In this document: piece by piece, positions 44,742 to 53,634 of the stretch
Numbering within the stretch: position 1 is the stretch's first letter
How the letters are laid out: every line of letters begins with the position of its first letter
Source: Streptomyces sp. NBC_00690
GTDB taxonomy: Bacteria; Actinomycetota; Actinomycetes; Streptomycetales; Streptomycetaceae
Direction: 5' to 3'
DNA length: 64,000 nt
Assembly: GCF_036226685.1 (NCBI RefSeq)
Contig: NZ_CP109009.1
Coordinates: 4,464,001 to 4,528,000 of the forward strand
Notes under the pieces: model-generated
What the model saw: only the letters and a program-made list of their open reading frames with translations
Databases searched by the model: none
What the model was told of the DNA's origin: nothing
Translations under genes and position numbers: made by a program

Positions 44742-47700
44742 TCATAGCCGCCACTGCACCGGCTCCGTCGGACGGTAGGCACAGTGGGCACCGGTCGTCA
44801 CCGAATCCCGCAGATGCGCGGCCAGTTCGGGATGGAGCACCTTCATCTTGCGCAGGGTGTCCCTGATCCGCGCGGTCACCGTCTTACGGGCGCGCTCCGC
44901 CTCGTCGCCCAGTCGTCGGGTACGACCGCCCAGCCCGGCCGCGGTGCGCAGTTCATCGAGGAGAGCCGCCCGCTCGCGATCGAACTCCGCCGCCCTACGC
45001 GTGTCGCCCAACTCCGCCGCGCGGTCTATCTCCTCGTCCAGCCGCTCCAACCGTAGGCGGTAACGGGTCTTCGCCTCCTCGTCGAGCACCGGATCCGCAC
45101 CGAAGCGGTGTGCCGCGAGAACCGATGCACCGCCCTCGGGGTCCAACAGGGCCACCGCGGGCAGCTCCGCCCCCGGACGGGACAGCAGCGCATGAAGATC
45201 CCTGAGCCCTTTGGCGTCCGGCATGTGCACCGCACGGTTCGCGAACCGCAGCGCCCAGACGGCGCCCTGCTTGTGGAACTCCCCGGCTGCCGCCGCGGGG
45301 TCCTCGGCAGGAACGCCCCTCCCAGCCTCCGACGCCGTCCCAGCGGTGCTGCCAGTCGTGGTGGCGGGACGGTCCCTTTCGATGACCGTGCCCGGCGCCA
45401 CCAGCACATGCATCAACCCCAACTCCTCGGCTTCCCGGCGCGTCTGCTCGCCCAGTTCCACCGGTGTCGCCTCACCCAGCACCCGCATCAGTGCGGCCCG
45501 CGAGCGCACCGACCAGGGCCGGGCACGCATCCGGTCCGCCGACTCGTACGCCGCGGTCAACTCCGCCGCCGCAGCCTCCCGGCGCCCCCAGGCCGCGTCC
45601 AGCAGACCCAGCCAGAGATCCACCGGCCCGCCCAGGTCACACCCGTACAGCGAGACCACCCACTGACCGGCGTACGGCGCGAGAGCGGCCCTCGCCTCCT
45701 CGATTCGGTCAGGATCCCCCGACAGCGCCGCGGCCTGGGCGCGCAGCCGCATCCAGAGCGGGGTGAAGATCCGCGGCGGTGGCTCGGGCAGGGCGTCCGC
45801 CATGCGCACGGCGAGCGCCGCATCCCCCCGCTCGGCTGCCGTCACCCCCACCAGCAGTTCCGGGTAGGGGTGCCCGATGCCTTCCAGTTCGTCCAACACC
45901 GCCTGCGCGGCGGCGAACCGACCCTGGAGCAGCTTCAGCGCCCAATCCATATGTGCGGAGACAAAACTGAACTGCGTCTTCCCGTGCCGCATCGCGGCCA
46001 CTTCGGCCATGAGCTCGTGCGCCTGCTCGAACCGCCCCCGCAGAGCGGCGATCAGAGAGTTGTCGATCAGCCGTGCCATCTCGAAGCGACGCAGCTCCGC
46101 CCGCTCGGCAAGGGCACTGAAGGCGCGCAGCTGGTCGAAGTACCGTGGATCGGCCAGCTCCAGCAGGGTCACCCAGCGCATGGAGTGGGCGTGCATCTCC
46201 ATCTCCCGGTTGCGGGTGCGATGGCCGACGTCGATCATCTCTGCGGTGAGCGTCAGCCGCTGCTCTGCGGTGCCGAGTCCCCAGATCGAGTCGTGCCGGG
46301 CCCACAGCGAGAACGCCAACGCTTCATCGTCGTCCCCGCTGCGCGCCAGCGCGGTCGTCCGCACGGCCAGTTCCTGCGCCAGGAGCTCGGGGGAGAGCGT
46401 CGGTTCGTCTCCGCTGCCGATGAGCGCGCGATGCGCGTCCCTCAGCAACTGGGTGTGGTGTCCCTGCCCCGGCGCGAAGTGGTCGTTCTGGTGAATGGTG
46501 ATCGCGACCCGCGCCAGCAACTCCGGGTCCCGCAGCGACCGGGCCAGTTCCACGGCTCGCTCGAAGGCTTGTATGCCCGTCGTCTCCTCGCTCTGGTGGA
46601 CCAGTTCGCCGCCCAGGTCGAGATGGAGGAGGACCGCCCTGCGGGTGTCGTCCCCTGCGGCTTCGATCGCCCGCCGGTAGTGGCCGACGGCCTCCTCCCC
46701 CGCGAGCCTGCTCGATGCGTCCCGCGCGGCGAACAGCAGCAACTCGACCCGCTTCGCCCGGTCCAGCTCCTCTCCCGCCAGATACGCATGGCGGGCCAGA
46801 TCGGCCGGCACCACCTTCTCGCCCAGCGTGGGCGTGGCGTCCAGGGCCTGGACGACCAGGGCGTGTCGGGCCCGTCGTTGGGGCTCGGTCAACTCGTCGT
46901 AGAGCGTCTCGCGCACGAGGTCGTGGGCGAAGGCGAACAGTCCGCCCGGTCTGACGGTCACCAGCCGGGCGGCCACGGCACGCTCCAGCAGCCGATCGAC
47001 CTGGGGAACCGGTGTGGAGACGGCGGCGGCGAGTACCTGGCGGTGGATCTCCCGCCCCAGCACGGCGGCGGTCTCCAACAGGGTGACCACGGATTCGGGC
47101 AGCAGCGCCAGCCGCCGCCGCACCGCCTCACGGACACCCGGCGCGACGGTGGTGACCGGACTGCCGCTGCGCCAGATCCTGGCCGTCTGCTCCACGAAGA
47201 ACGGGTTGCCGCCCGTACGTCGGAACACCTCGTCGACCAAGGGGGTCTCGGGTTCGACGCCGGCGGTCAGGGCGATCAGCGCGCCCACCTCGTCCCGCGC
47301 CAGACCGGTGAGCGTCACCGTCGCCGCGGAACGGGAGGTCAGTGGCAGGATCAGCCGGTGCAAGGGGTGGTCGGCCGCCTCCACCTCGACATCCCGATAG
47401 GTCCCCACCAGCAACAACCGCTCGTACCAGGCGTGTTGTGCGGCGAATTCCAACAGTCTCAGCGAGGCCGGGTCCGCCCAGTGGAGATCTTCGAGGACGA
47501 CCATCACCGGCCGCTGCTGTGAGGAGGTGACCAGGGCGGTGGTCACGGCGTCATAGAGCGCGAAGCTCTCGTCCCGCTCGCGTGAATCGTCGGGTTGCTC
47601 GCCGAGCAGCGCCGCCAGCGGCCTCCCCGCCGCCTTCTCTATCTGCGGCCACTCGCTCCCCAGGCTGCGCCGCAGCCCTCGCACCACCTGGACCCACGGC

Positions 47701-47918
47701 CAGTACCCCGGGGCGCTGTCCGAGTCCCAGCAGGAGCCGCCGAGCACCAGCGCCCCGCGCCTGCGCGCTTCGTCGGCGGCTTCCGTCACCAGCGATGTCT
47801 TTCCGATTCCGGCTTCGCCTGTGACCAGCACAAGGCCGCCGTGGCTCGCCGTGGCCCGGTCGATCTCGGCTTTGAGGACGCCCGCGGGGTGGTCGCGCCC
47901 GATCAGTGCAGGGGTCAT
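44742..47918 (-). CDS. Large AAA-ATPase/TPR-type regulator (STAND class)
   Basis: A 1058-residue protein. The N-terminal AAA_16 module has Walker A GEAGIGKT (34-41), Walker B VMVVLEDLHWADP (about 140) and a sensor region LLLVGTYRDVE. A long helical, TPR-like middle (about 370-870) follows. The C-terminal ~130 residues contain a coiled-coil stretch (RYRLRLERLDEEIDRAAELGDTRRAAEFDRERAALLDELRTAAG). A basic region then follows (RARKTVTARIRDTLRKMKVLHPELAAHLRDSVTTGAHCAYRP), which may be a winged helix. There is no LuxR helix-turn-helix. ATG 47918 precedes the MTPALIGRD segment, the usual family start; 47954 is possible. Probably a signal-responsive regulator. Confidence 0.85.
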   Translation of the reverse strand: MTPALIGRDHPAGVLKAEIDRATASHGGLVLVTGEAGIGKTSLVTEAADEARRRGALVLGGSCWDSDSAPGYWPWVQVVRGLRRSLGSEWPQIEKAAGRPLAALLGEQPDDSRERDESFALYDAVTTALVTSSQQRPVMVVLEDLHWADPASLRLLEFAAQHAWYERLLLVGTYRDVEVEAADHPLHRLILPLTSRSAATVTLTGLARDEVGALIALTAGVEPETPLVDEVFRRTGGNPFFVEQTARIWRSGSPVTTVAPGVREAVRRRLALLPESVVTLLETAAVLGREIHRQVLAAAVSTPVPQVDRLLERAVAARLVTVRPGGLFAFAHDLVRETLYDELTEPQRRARHALVVQALDATPTLGEKVVPADLARHAYLAGEELDRAKRVELLLFAARDASSRLAGEEAVGHYRRAIEAAGDDTRRAVLLHLDLGGELVHQSEETTGIQAFERAVELARSLRDPELLARVAITIHQNDHFAPGQGHHTQLLRDAHRALIGSGDEPTLSPELLAQELAVRTTALARSGDDDEALAFSLWARHDSIWGLGTAEQRLTLTAEMIDVGHRTRNREMEMHAHSMRWVTLLELADPRYFDQLRAFSALAERAELRRFEMARLIDNSLIAALRGRFEQAHELMAEVAAMRHGKTQFSFVSAHMDWALKLLQGRFAAAQAVLDELEGIGHPYPELLVGVTAAERGDAALAVRMADALPEPPPRIFTPLWMRLRAQAAALSGDPDRIEEARAALAPYAGQWVVSLYGCDLGGPVDLWLGLLDAAWGRREAAAAELTAAYESADRMRARPWSVRSRAALMRVLGEATPVELGEQTRREAEELGLMHVLVAPGTVIERDRPATTTGSTAGTASEAGRGVPAEDPAAAAGEFHKQGAVWALRFANRAVHMPDAKGLRDLHALLSRPGAELPAVALLDPEGGASVLAAHRFGADPVLDEEAKTRYRLRLERLDEEIDRAAELGDTRRAAEFDRERAALLDELRTAAGLGGRTRRLGDEAERARKTVTARIRDTLRKMKVLHPELAAHLRDSVTTGAHCAYRPTEPVQWRL

Positions 47919-48045
47919 GACGAAACCATAGGAGGCACCACTGACAATGCGCATGGGGGATTGCGTTCGACAGGGCTGTCGCCGATGTCCTGCACCCGCC
48001 TGACCTGGGGTGCAAGTCCGTCGCACACCGCCGGCGACAGAGGCC

Positions 48046-48105
48046 AGGCCAGAGCAGGGCAGGCCAGAGCAGGGCAGGCCAGAGCAGGGCAGGCCAGGGC
48101 AGAGC
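48046..48105. repeat. 15-bp tandem repeat array
   Basis: AGGCCAGAGCAGGGC occurs three times without change (48046-48060, 48061-48075, 48076-48090) and once degenerate (48091-48105). It lies in the 302-bp space between the AAA regulator start and the flavin reductase 3' end. It is followed by a hairpin. No gene is evident in this gap. Confidence 0.9.
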
Positions 48106-48118
48106 AGGGACCTACGAA

Positions 48119-48152
48119 GCACGGCCCGGGCCATGGCTGGCTCGGGCCGTGC
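48119..48152 (-). terminator. Terminator after the flavin reductase/LLM operon
   Basis: GCACGGCCCG (48119-48128) pairs with CGGGCCGTGC (48143-48152) with a 14-nt loop. It lies about 70 bp downstream of the minus-strand reductase stop. Confidence 0.7.
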
Positions 48153-48220
48153 ACCGTTTGCGGCGGCTCCTCGTACGATCGCGTGGCTCCTACGATCGCG
48201 GTCCTCGGATGACCGCGGTC

Positions 48221-48835
48221 TCAGGCGATGGGAAGTGCCGCCAGCGGTGAGGTGTCGACCGGCTCCCGTCGGGGAGTGGTCGCCATCAGCCGGGCGAACT
48301 GCTCACCGGCCCGGTCGATGCGTACCGGCAGGGTGTCGGTGAGCGCGTCTCCCGTGCCGCCCCAGTCCTCCGACGCCGCGTACACGGCCGTCGGCGCGAC
48401 GATCGCCCGCAGATAGGCGAACAACGGACGCAGCGCGTGCTCCAGCACCAGCGAGTGCCGGGCCGTGCCACCGGTCGCCCCGATGAGCACGGGCTTCCCG
48501 GTGAGGGCGTCCGGGTCGATCAGGTCGAAGAACGACTTGAACAGACCGCTGTACGACCCCGTGAACACCGGAGTCACCGCGATCACCCCGTCGGCCTCCG
48601 TGACGGCTTCGATGGCGTCGTCGAGTGCGGGCGGCGGAAACCCGGTCACCAGGTGGTTGGCGATGGGAACGGCCAGCTCGCGAAGCTCGATGACGTGCAC
48701 CTCCACGTCCACGCCCTGACCCATGAGTCCTTGGCGAACCGACTCGGAGAGGCGGTCGGCCAGCAGCCGGGTCGACGAGGGCACGCTCAGACCGGCGGAC
48801 ACGGCCACCAACTTCAGTGTCTGCTGCGGCTTCAT
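48221..48835 (-). CDS. NADPH-dependent FMN reductase (CE1759/SsuE-like)
   Basis: A 204-residue flavodoxin-fold reductase. Features are VAVSAGLSVPSSTRLLADRLSE at the FMN phosphate loop and the second flavin loop TPVFTGSYSGLFKSFFDLI. GKPVLIGATGGTARHSLVLEHALRPLFAYL is typical of the CE1759 reductase group. It begins 2 nt after the LLM oxidoreductase gene, with AAGGAGG 8 nt before its ATG. It should supply reduced FMN to that two-component monooxygenase, an arrangement used for sulfonate or aromatic substrates. Confidence 0.92.
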   Translation of the reverse strand: MKPQQTLKLVAVSAGLSVPSSTRLLADRLSESVRQGLMGQGVDVEVHVIELRELAVPIANHLVTGFPPPALDDAIEAVTEADGVIAVTPVFTGSYSGLFKSFFDLIDPDALTGKPVLIGATGGTARHSLVLEHALRPLFAYLRAIVAPTAVYAASEDWGGTGDALTDTLPVRIDRAGEQFARLMATTPRREPVDTSPLAALPIA

Positions 48836-48837
48836 CG

Positions 48838-49920
48838 TTACGCCTCCTTACGGGCAGCGATGACGGCGGGGTGCAGGGGCGCGCTCTCGGGGACTCCGGC
48901 GGGCCGCAGCTTCGCGAACTCCTTGCGCAGCACCGGGACGACTTCCTCACCGAGGATGTCGAGCTGCTCCAGGACCGTCTTCAGCGGGAGCCCCGCGTGG
49001 TCCATCAGGAACAACTGGCGCTGGTAGTCGCCGACCGCGTCACGGAAGCCGAGCGTCCGCTCGATCACCTGCTGCGGGGAGCCGACGGTCAGCGGGGTCT
49101 GCTCGCTGAAGTCCTCCAGCGAGGGACCGTGTCCGTAGACCGGCGCGTTGTCGAAGTACGGGCGGAACTCGCGCACCGCGTCCTGCGAGTTCTTGCGCAT
49201 GTAGACCTGGCCGCCGAGTCCGACGATGGCCTGCTCGGGCGTGCCGTGGCCGTAGTGGGCGTACCGCTTCCGGTAGAGGTCCACCATCTTCTTGGTGTGG
49301 CTCATGGGCCAGAAGATGTTGTTGTGGAAGAAGCCATCACCGTAGTAGGCGGCCTGTTCCGCGATCTCCGGGGAGCGGATCGAACCGTGCCAGACGAACG
49401 GCGGTACGCCGTCGAGCGGGCGCGGGGTCGAGGTGAACGACTGGAGGGGCGTACGGAACTTGCCTTCCCAGTCCACCACGTCCTGTCGCCACAGCTTGTG
49501 GACGAGGGCGTAGTTCTCGATCGCCAGCGGTATGCCCTGTCGGATGTCCTTGCCGAACCACGGATAGACCGGCCCGGTGTTGCCCCGGCCCATCATCAGG
49601 TCCACCCGGCCGTCGGCGAGGTGCTGGAGGTATGCGTAGTCCTCCGCGATCTTCACCGGGTCGTTGGTGGTGATGAGGGTGGTGGAGGTGGACAGGATCA
49701 GGTTCTCGGTGCGGGCCGCGATGTGTCCCAACAGCGTCGTGGGGGACGAGGGGACGAATGGCGGGTTGTGGTGCTCGCCGGTGGCGAAGACGTCGAGGCC
49801 GACCTCTTCGACCTTCTGCGCGATGGCGACCGTCGCCTTGATGCGCTCGTGCTCGCTCGGCGTGCGCCCGTTGGTCGGGTCGGTGGTGACATCGCCGACG
49901 GTGAAGATGCCGAACTGCAT
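48838..49920 (-). CDS. LLM-class flavin-dependent monooxygenase (CE1758-like)
   Basis: A 360-residue luciferase-like TIM-barrel enzyme. It has MQFGIFTVGDV at the N-terminus, DVFATGEHHNPPFVPSSP, RVDLMMGRGNTGPVYPWFG and VGSPQQVIERTLGF, all common to this class. It oxidises an organic substrate with reduced FMN and oxygen. The reductase gene follows with a 2-nt gap. ATG 49920 was chosen because the family starts here and the operator palindrome lies 26 bp before it. Substrate unknown. Confidence 0.92.
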   Translation of the reverse strand: MQFGIFTVGDVTTDPTNGRTPSEHERIKATVAIAQKVEEVGLDVFATGEHHNPPFVPSSPTTLLGHIAARTENLILSTSTTLITTNDPVKIAEDYAYLQHLADGRVDLMMGRGNTGPVYPWFGKDIRQGIPLAIENYALVHKLWRQDVVDWEGKFRTPLQSFTSTPRPLDGVPPFVWHGSIRSPEIAEQAAYYGDGFFHNNIFWPMSHTKKMVDLYRKRYAHYGHGTPEQAIVGLGGQVYMRKNSQDAVREFRPYFDNAPVYGHGPSLEDFSEQTPLTVGSPQQVIERTLGFRDAVGDYQRQLFLMDHAGLPLKTVLEQLDILGEEVVPVLRKEFAKLRPAGVPESAPLHPAVIAARKEA

Positions 49921-49945
49921 GGAGCTCACCTCTCGCGTTAGGGCC

Positions 49946-49964
49946 TTCAACCTAAGTGGTTGAA
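49946..49964. promoter_or_regulatory. Strong operator palindrome before the LLM/flavin reductase operon
   Basis: TTCAACC-TAAGT-GGTTGAA has perfect 7-bp arms and lies 26 bp before the LLM start, with a further TGTTGAATCAA half-site beside it. This fits a MarR-like repressor site. The regulator is not adjacent. The 298 bp from 49965 to 50262 hold no gene, only a GGCCGAYGCACCACAG direct repeat of period 22 (50158-50198). Confidence 0.7.
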
Positions 49965-50201
49965 TGTTGAATCAAATCGTACAACGGGAGACCCCTCCCC
50001 GCTATTCCGCCCCCGGCACACCGGCTGGTTCCCATCCTGTCGAACCCCTTCCCACCTGGTGCTTTCCCATTTCGGCCGTTCCTGGAAGCGCCCGAGACGG
50101 GCCCGAGACACGCCCCGCGGGACGTTTTGAGACCCACCCCGAGGCGTGCATCGCCCTGGCCGACGCACCACAGGCAACTGGCCGATGCACCACAGACAAA
50201 G

Positions 50202-50232
50202 GGGGTGTCCGTCACCGAGTGACGGACACCCC
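50202..50232 (-). terminator. Terminator after the DUF4239 gene
   Basis: GGGGTGTCCGTCAC (50202-50215) pairs perfectly with GTGACGGACACCCC (50219-50232) with a 3-nt loop, 30 bp after the minus-strand stop. Confidence 0.88.
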
Positions 50233-50262
50233 ACACCAGATCGCCGGTGGCCCGGCCGTCCT

Positions 50263-51039
50263 CTATCTCGCGGCGGAGAAGAGCTGGCGGAACGCATCGG
50301 CCGAGTCCGAGCCCGACCGTCCGAACGGCGCGTCGAAGTCCCACACCAGGAAGAGGAGGAAGGCGATCAGCGCGCTGAACAGTCCGGCGAGCAGCAGTTC
50401 CCGGCCGGAGCGACCGATGTGCATGGTGAAGATCAGCCCCACCGTGACCAACGCCCCGATGATCAGACCGAACCAGACCACCCCGGGCAGCGTCGCACCC
50501 GCGTTCTGCTCCCGTGCGTTGCGTGCGTCGTCGGCGATGGAGATCTGGTCCAGCATCGGCTGGTACGCCTGGGCCTCCAGCTCATTCGCGGGTTCGTGCT
50601 GGGCGACATCGCTCCGTACGGTGTCCAGGAGCTGGGTCCCACGGTCGGGCAACTCCTCACCCGCCGTCATCCGTGGCCACTCGGTGTGCACGACGTGGGA
50701 GACGTACCGATCGATGTCCTTCCTCAGCTCGGTCTGGACATCGGGCGGAAAGACCTCGGCGCGCTGGGTCACCTCGTAGAGCGCCTGTGCCTCGCGTCGC
50801 ACATCGTCCTGGGCCGTGCTGCGCGCCTCCCAGACACCCGCGATGGCCAACCCCAGGACGATGGCGTACACCACACCCACCATCATCGTCATGTACTCAA
50901 GGACGTCGGGTGTGGAGTCGCGGTCATCTTCGATCGGGAGGGCCCGGGCCTCGCGTCTGCGATGGCTGAGCAGGGTTGCGGCGAGTACGACGGCGCAGGC
51001 GGCGGCCATCGCGATGGCCAGGACCAGCCATTCGGACAT
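50263..51039 (-). CDS. DUF4239 (bestrophin-like) membrane protein
   Basis: A 258-residue protein. One N-terminal helix (SEWLVLAIAMAAACAVVLAATLL), a second near residues 50-75 (YMTMMVGVVYAIVLGLAIAGVWE) and two C-terminal helices (GVVWFGLIIGALVTVGLIFTM, ELLLAGLFSALIAFLLFLVW) flank a ~110-residue helical loop. This is the DUF4239 layout. Its transport or other activity is not established. ATG 51039 fits. The Pro/Thr-rich gene lies 110 bp upstream on the same strand and may be co-transcribed. Confidence 0.85.
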   Translation of the reverse strand: MSEWLVLAIAMAAACAVVLAATLLSHRRREARALPIEDDRDSTPDVLEYMTMMVGVVYAIVLGLAIAGVWEARSTAQDDVRREAQALYEVTQRAEVFPPDVQTELRKDIDRYVSHVVHTEWPRMTAGEELPDRGTQLLDTVRSDVAQHEPANELEAQAYQPMLDQISIADDARNAREQNAGATLPGVVWFGLIIGALVTVGLIFTMHIGRSGRELLLAGLFSALIAFLLFLVWDFDAPFGRSGSDSADAFRQLFSAAR

Positions 51040-51149
51040 GGGGATCTCCGTGCTGTTGGGGGGTGCTGTGTGCGCTGTCCGGTCTGGTGCGCCGGTTTGC
51101 GTCGGGCAGTGCCGTGCCCCGGGCGCCGCTGGGGCGGCCGGGGGTCGGG

Positions 51150-52439
51150 TCAGCGACCGCGCCGGGGCCGCAGCATGGCGGCGGCCAGGACGGCGGGCGT
51201 GGTGGTGGTGAGCATGATGACGACCAGGGGCAGCCCGTCGGACTTCCGCTTCCCCGGGATGGGCCGGTACTTACGCACGACGGGCATGGCCTGCGGCGGC
51301 GGTGCGGCCTGGGGCGGGCTGGTGCGCGGGGGTGCCGGTAGCGGCCGTGGTGCGGGCGGTGCCGGGGCGCGAGCGGGGACGAGCGCGGGGGGCGGTTCGG
51401 CCGGCGGCGGGGCCGGGGGAGCCGGTGGCGGCTCGACCACGGGCGGCGCGGGAGCCGGAGGCGACGGGGGCGGACTGGTCGGGGTGGGCGTAGGAGTAGG
51501 AGTAGGGACGGGTGTGGGCGTCGGGGTCGGGGTCGGGGACGGTGTGGGCGTTGGAGTCGGTGTGGGGCTGGGCGTCGGGGTTGGAGTCGGCGTAGGCGTG
51601 GGAGTAGGGGTCGGCGTGGGGCAGGGGGGCGGCTCGGGAGGCGGGGGGCAGTCCGTGAAGAGGTGGACCGCCACCGATACGTCGATCGTCAGCGGAACGG
51701 TTCCTCCGACCGACACGGACGCCGAGGCGCAGACGAGTCCCGGTACCGACACATGTGTGGAGACCTCGAACGGCAAGGGGAGCGGGAACGACACATGTGC
51801 CGCGCCGTCGAGCACCCGGGCAGGAGCGGAGGACGAGCCGAGGGGGTCGTTCGATCGCGGGACCGACGCGGGCTCCGCTGCGGGCCGCGCCGCTCGCTCG
51901 TCTCCAGCGTTTTCAGCGGGTCCGGCAGTTCCAACACCCTCGGCGTTTCCGGCGTTTCCGGCGTCTCCGGCGGTTCCATTGGCCGGGTGCCGGGTGGTGC
52001 GCGATTCGCCGACGGTCGCAGCCGGGTCTCGATCGGCGGTTTCGTGCTGGATGTCCTGCCCCGCGGGTGCTGGCTTCGGGGAATCGCTCTCCCCACCGGC
52101 CGGGGAACTCGTCGTCCCTGATGGGCTCGATGCCTTCGCGGCCGGCGTAGGTGAGGCGTCGGGGCGAGCGTCCGTTTCCCTGGCGCCGGGCTCCTGCGCC
52201 GTCGGCCCGGGCGCCACCCCCGCCGTACCGTCGGCTTCCGGCCGATCAGACGTCCGTACCCGGCCGTCTCCTTCGGTCCCCTCGGTGCCCGCCCCGCCTT
52301 CGGGTCCGGCCATCGGCTCGGAGATCGACGCCTGCGCCGACTCCCTCACGGCCCCGGTTGCAGCAGCGGCCACAGCCACCCCTTGCGAACCCACAATCGC
52401 CGCGATCCCCAACGCGCTCAACTGCTGCCATCCCGCCAC
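51150..52439 (-). CDS. Pro/Thr-rich surface-type protein with C-terminal membrane anchor
   Basis: A 429-residue protein. A weak export signal is at the N-terminus (WQQLSALGIAAIVGSQGVAVAAAA). A low-complexity Ala/Gly/Glu/Pro region follows, then a compact beta-like segment (about 205-262, AHVSFPLPLPFEVSTHVSVPGLVCASASVSVGG). A PT dipeptide array lies at about 273-321 and a Pro-rich tract to about 385. A C-terminal hydrophobic segment (LPLVVIMLTTTTPAVLAAAML) precedes a basic tail. It looks like a secreted wall-spanning stalk. Start GTG 52439 lacks a ribosome site. An opposite-strand frame over the same region reads Gly/Val repeats and is its shadow. Confidence 0.68.
   Translation of the reverse strand: MAGWQQLSALGIAAIVGSQGVAVAAAATGAVRESAQASISEPMAGPEGGAGTEGTEGDGRVRTSDRPEADGTAGVAPGPTAQEPGARETDARPDASPTPAAKASSPSGTTSSPAGGESDSPKPAPAGQDIQHETADRDPAATVGESRTTRHPANGTAGDAGNAGNAEGVGTAGPAENAGDERAARPAAEPASVPRSNDPLGSSSAPARVLDGAAHVSFPLPLPFEVSTHVSVPGLVCASASVSVGGTVPLTIDVSVAVHLFTDCPPPPEPPPCPTPTPTPTPTPTPTPTPSPTPTPTPTPSPTPTPTPTPVPTPTPTPTPTSPPPSPPAPAPPVVEPPPAPPAPPPAEPPPALVPARAPAPPAPRPLPAPPRTSPPQAAPPPQAMPVVRKYRPIPGKRKSDGLPLVVIMLTTTTPAVLAAAMLRPRRGR
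51478..51622. repeat. GGTGTNGGNGTNGG-type minisatellite encoding Pro-Thr
   Basis: About 145 bp of hexamer-based repeats (read on the plus strand as variations of GTGGGCGTCGGGGTC) encode the Pro-Thr array of the surface protein. The wobble positions vary, so the array is old enough to have diverged. Confidence 0.85.
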
Positions 52440-52645
52440 ATTCGTACGTTAGGGGCAAGGCGGTCCGTGGTGCGGGGTGTCGCGCGGATAGGCAAATTAG
52501 ACGTTTGTCTGACACGTAACCCACATGCTTCACCTCCAACACTGGCACCACATAGGTCGCTCCCAGCATCACCGAACGCCGTTCTGCCCCTGCCGGAGTA
52601 GCCCGACATGCGGCATCTGACGACCCGTGAGAGGTTCGCCGGGTG

Positions 52646-52849
52646 ATGAGTTTCCTGATCGCCGCGCTCTCCGTCCCCATGGTCGCCGTCTGCTCCGCAG
52701 CGGCGCTCGCCCTGCTGGGCACCTCGGCCCTCCGGTTCTCCAGTGCGGGCCGTACCGACCCCTCCGACGAGGCGCGTTCGGTGACGCTCGCGCTCTACGG
52801 CTGTGTGGTCGCCGTTATGACCCTCGGCCTGTTCGTCACCCTGCTGTAG
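52646..52849 (+). CDS. Small two-helix membrane protein
   Basis: A 67-residue protein. Two membrane helices are visible (SFLIAALSVPMVAVCSAAALALLGTSAL and ARSVTLALYGCVVAVMTLGLFVTLL) with a short polar loop. Codons follow the neighbouring bias. It lies alone between the surface-protein gene and a long gene-poor stretch. ATG 52646 is preferred over the GTG one codon upstream. Not recognised. Confidence 0.6.
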   Translation: MSFLIAALSVPMVAVCSAAALALLGTSALRFSSAGRTDPSDEARSVTLALYGCVVAVMTLGLFVTLL

Positions 52850-53634
52850 CCCGCGGCCGTACCTCGGACCCGGCCCATGGGCAGCGGGTCAAGGAGCCAA
52901 GGGTCGAGGTGGCAACAGGCCCAGGCGTCAAGAGGTCGGGAATGCACGAAATCTGATTGGACGTCAGCTCAGCGTGCCCGCATTCTTCCGCCGTGGTCGA
53001 GGGCTGGAAGGTGCGGATCTTCGCGAGGGTCCTGATCGGTATCGATGTGCGCGGGGGAGAACGTTCCTTCGGTCGTATGCCCGACGCCACGGTTTCTCGC
53101 CACATCCGGGAACGGAATATGCCTGAAGGTCGATCGGCGCCTCAATGGGCATTTGCAGCAACGGAGTTGAATGGCGGGAAAGGGGATCGCCGCCTCAAGC
53201 TTCAAGATCCTTTCTCCGGGAATTGGCGGCTTCCCCAAGATCGAAAGGTGAAGGTCATCGCCACGGGCTGCCAGGGGTGAACATCGAGGGTGAACATCGA
53301 GCGGCCTGGTGGACCGCTATCTCGCCCTACGGTCCGCAGTGCGCGATGGAGGCCCCTGGGTCGGGCGGACGTCCCGGGCTGCTCGGGCTGCTCGCGCTGT
53401 TTGGGCAGGGTGGCATCCCGGGCGCCATGGGTGGGCGCCATCGACGGGGCCCGGCGTCCCGCTGGAGCGGACCTGTCCGTCATGACCCTTTGGGGGCGCA
53501 GAAGGGGACGCAGAAAGGGACGGAGGATGACAGAGCGACACTCCTGTGCCCCGTGTGACGCATGGGCTGGAGATTCCGCAGAGTCATCCGGTTGTGGACT
53601 TCACCTTCGCGCCCAGTAGCGGCATCGTCGCTGT
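52850..53634. other. 785-bp gene-poor stretch with atypical composition
   Basis: No frame here is convincing. A plus-strand frame from 52957 to 53280 begins with good third-position GC and then loses it after about 53100. A 13-bp unit GGTGAACATCGAG is duplicated back to back at 53276-53301. Composition from about 52960 to 53260 is more AT-rich than the rest of the window, and the mixed codon quality suggests decayed sequence. No hairpin terminators or RNA genes were seen. Confidence 0.5.

Noticed and set aside
48010-48134. N-terminal extension of the AAA regulator through the 15-bp repeats
   Set aside because: It would encode PCSGL repeats without function; the family starts at the MTPALIGRD segment (47918).
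50146-52452. A 768-codon plus-strand frame with Gly-Val repeats
   Set aside because: It is the complement of the Pro-Thr-rich gene and the DUF4239 gene, whose membrane helices and motifs are clear on the minus strand.
53276-53301. GGTGAAC duplicates as a PHO box
   Set aside because: The units repeat every 13 bp instead of 11 and no Pho-type gene follows.
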